A DNA stretch of 64,000 bases, from NCBI RefSeq assembly GCF_003586285.1, contig NZ_QUBR01000001.1, forward strand, positions 2,065,382-2,129,381, in the 5' to 3' direction. Made by a program: the position numbers and the translations under genes. This document shows positions 63,928 through 64,000 of this stretch, piece by piece. This DNA is from Aeromicrobium endophyticum. GTDB taxonomy: Bacteria; Actinomycetota; Actinomycetes; Propionibacteriales; Nocardioidaceae. Under the pieces are notes generated by a model that was not told the origin of the DNA, ran no database searches, and saw only the letters and a list, made by a program, of their open reading frames with translations. How positions within the stretch are numbered: the first letter of the stretch is position 1; each line of letters starts with the position of its first letter.

Positions 63928-64000
63928 GTACGAGTTGCCCCGGTGGCTTCTGACCTGATGGGTTGGTGGTTGTTGGTGTGCGTGTGATCCTTGAGAACTC
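63928..64000 (+). ncRNA. Start of a 16S rRNA operon leader (cut by window edge)
   Basis: The last bases, CCTTGAGAACTC, match the beginning of the TTGAGAACTCAACA-type leader element that precedes 16S rRNA genes in many actinobacteria. T/G-rich sequence (GGTTGGTGGTTGTTGG) precedes it. 16S itself is outside the window, so this call is inferred. Confidence 0.6.

Overview
The window is high-GC actinobacterial chromosome with dense coding, many GTG starts, 1-4 nt stop/start overlaps and weak or absent Shine-Dalgarno sites. IdeR, an RpfB-type resuscitation factor, a protein-O-mannosyltransferase and a Tad/Flp pilus locus all fit Actinomycetota. My best guess is Nocardioidaceae, perhaps Aeromicrobium, but that is inference from gene content, not from a search.

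Region by region. 1-4.3 kb: a truncated secreted protein and a very large multi-domain glycosyltransferase. 4.4-6.2 kb: citrate synthase 2 and pdxH. 6.2-9.4 kb: dTDP-rhamnose synthesis (a fused RmlC-RmlD protein, rfbB, divergent rfbA). 9.5-16.6 kb: DedA and small membrane proteins, an HxlR regulator divergent from an MFS exporter plus hotdog thioesterase, a second MFS, a second hotdog-like protein, and photolyase. 16.7-18.6 kb: ideR, then a single-gene island (AbiEi/DUF559-type protein) bracketed by two structured repeats. 18.6-25.1 kb: DUF1295 and cyclopropane-synthase lipid genes, a membrane protein, a subtilisin, a flavin disulfide reductase and topoisomerase IB. 25.1-29.5 kb: a coupled operon of PLP decarboxylase, GGDEF-EAL protein and autoinducer-synthase-like acyltransferase. 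29.7-36.9 kb: tRNA-Arg, an esterase, a HAD phosphatase, an SDR, mscL, a SAF protein, an FmdB zinc ribbon and two CNNM/CorC-type membrane proteins. 37-43.2 kb: 5-FCL, UGPase, moeA, moaC, mog, rimJ-like and sepX/glpR-like genes in the classical actinobacterial order, then tRNA-Ala. 43.4-45.6 kb: a PH-like membrane protein and an ECF sigma/DUF4349 pair. 45.7-53.5 kb: a Tad/Flp pilus locus. 53.6-55.4 kb: a ferredoxin-reductase-like flavoprotein with a tiny coupled upstream ORF, and a TetR. 55.4-63.6 kb: pmt, a second AbiEi/DUF559-type island with its own repeats, then rsmI, metG, tatD, rpfB and rsmA. The right edge holds promoters and the start of an rRNA operon leader.

The part that looks least described is the pair of solitary AbiEi/DUF559-like genes at 17478-18422 and 57183-58112. 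Each is flanked on both sides by complex palindromic repeats. The two repeat families differ in sequence, but within each island the module spacing is kept in both flanks (35-16-35 bp in one, 41 bp in the other). The second island sits exactly between pmt and rsmI, which are neighbours in Mycobacterium tuberculosis (Rv1002c/Rv1003), so it looks inserted. This resembles a nuclease-family counterpart of REP/RAYT elements. A 46-bp perfect palindrome at 4319-4364 may be a solo member of a third such family.
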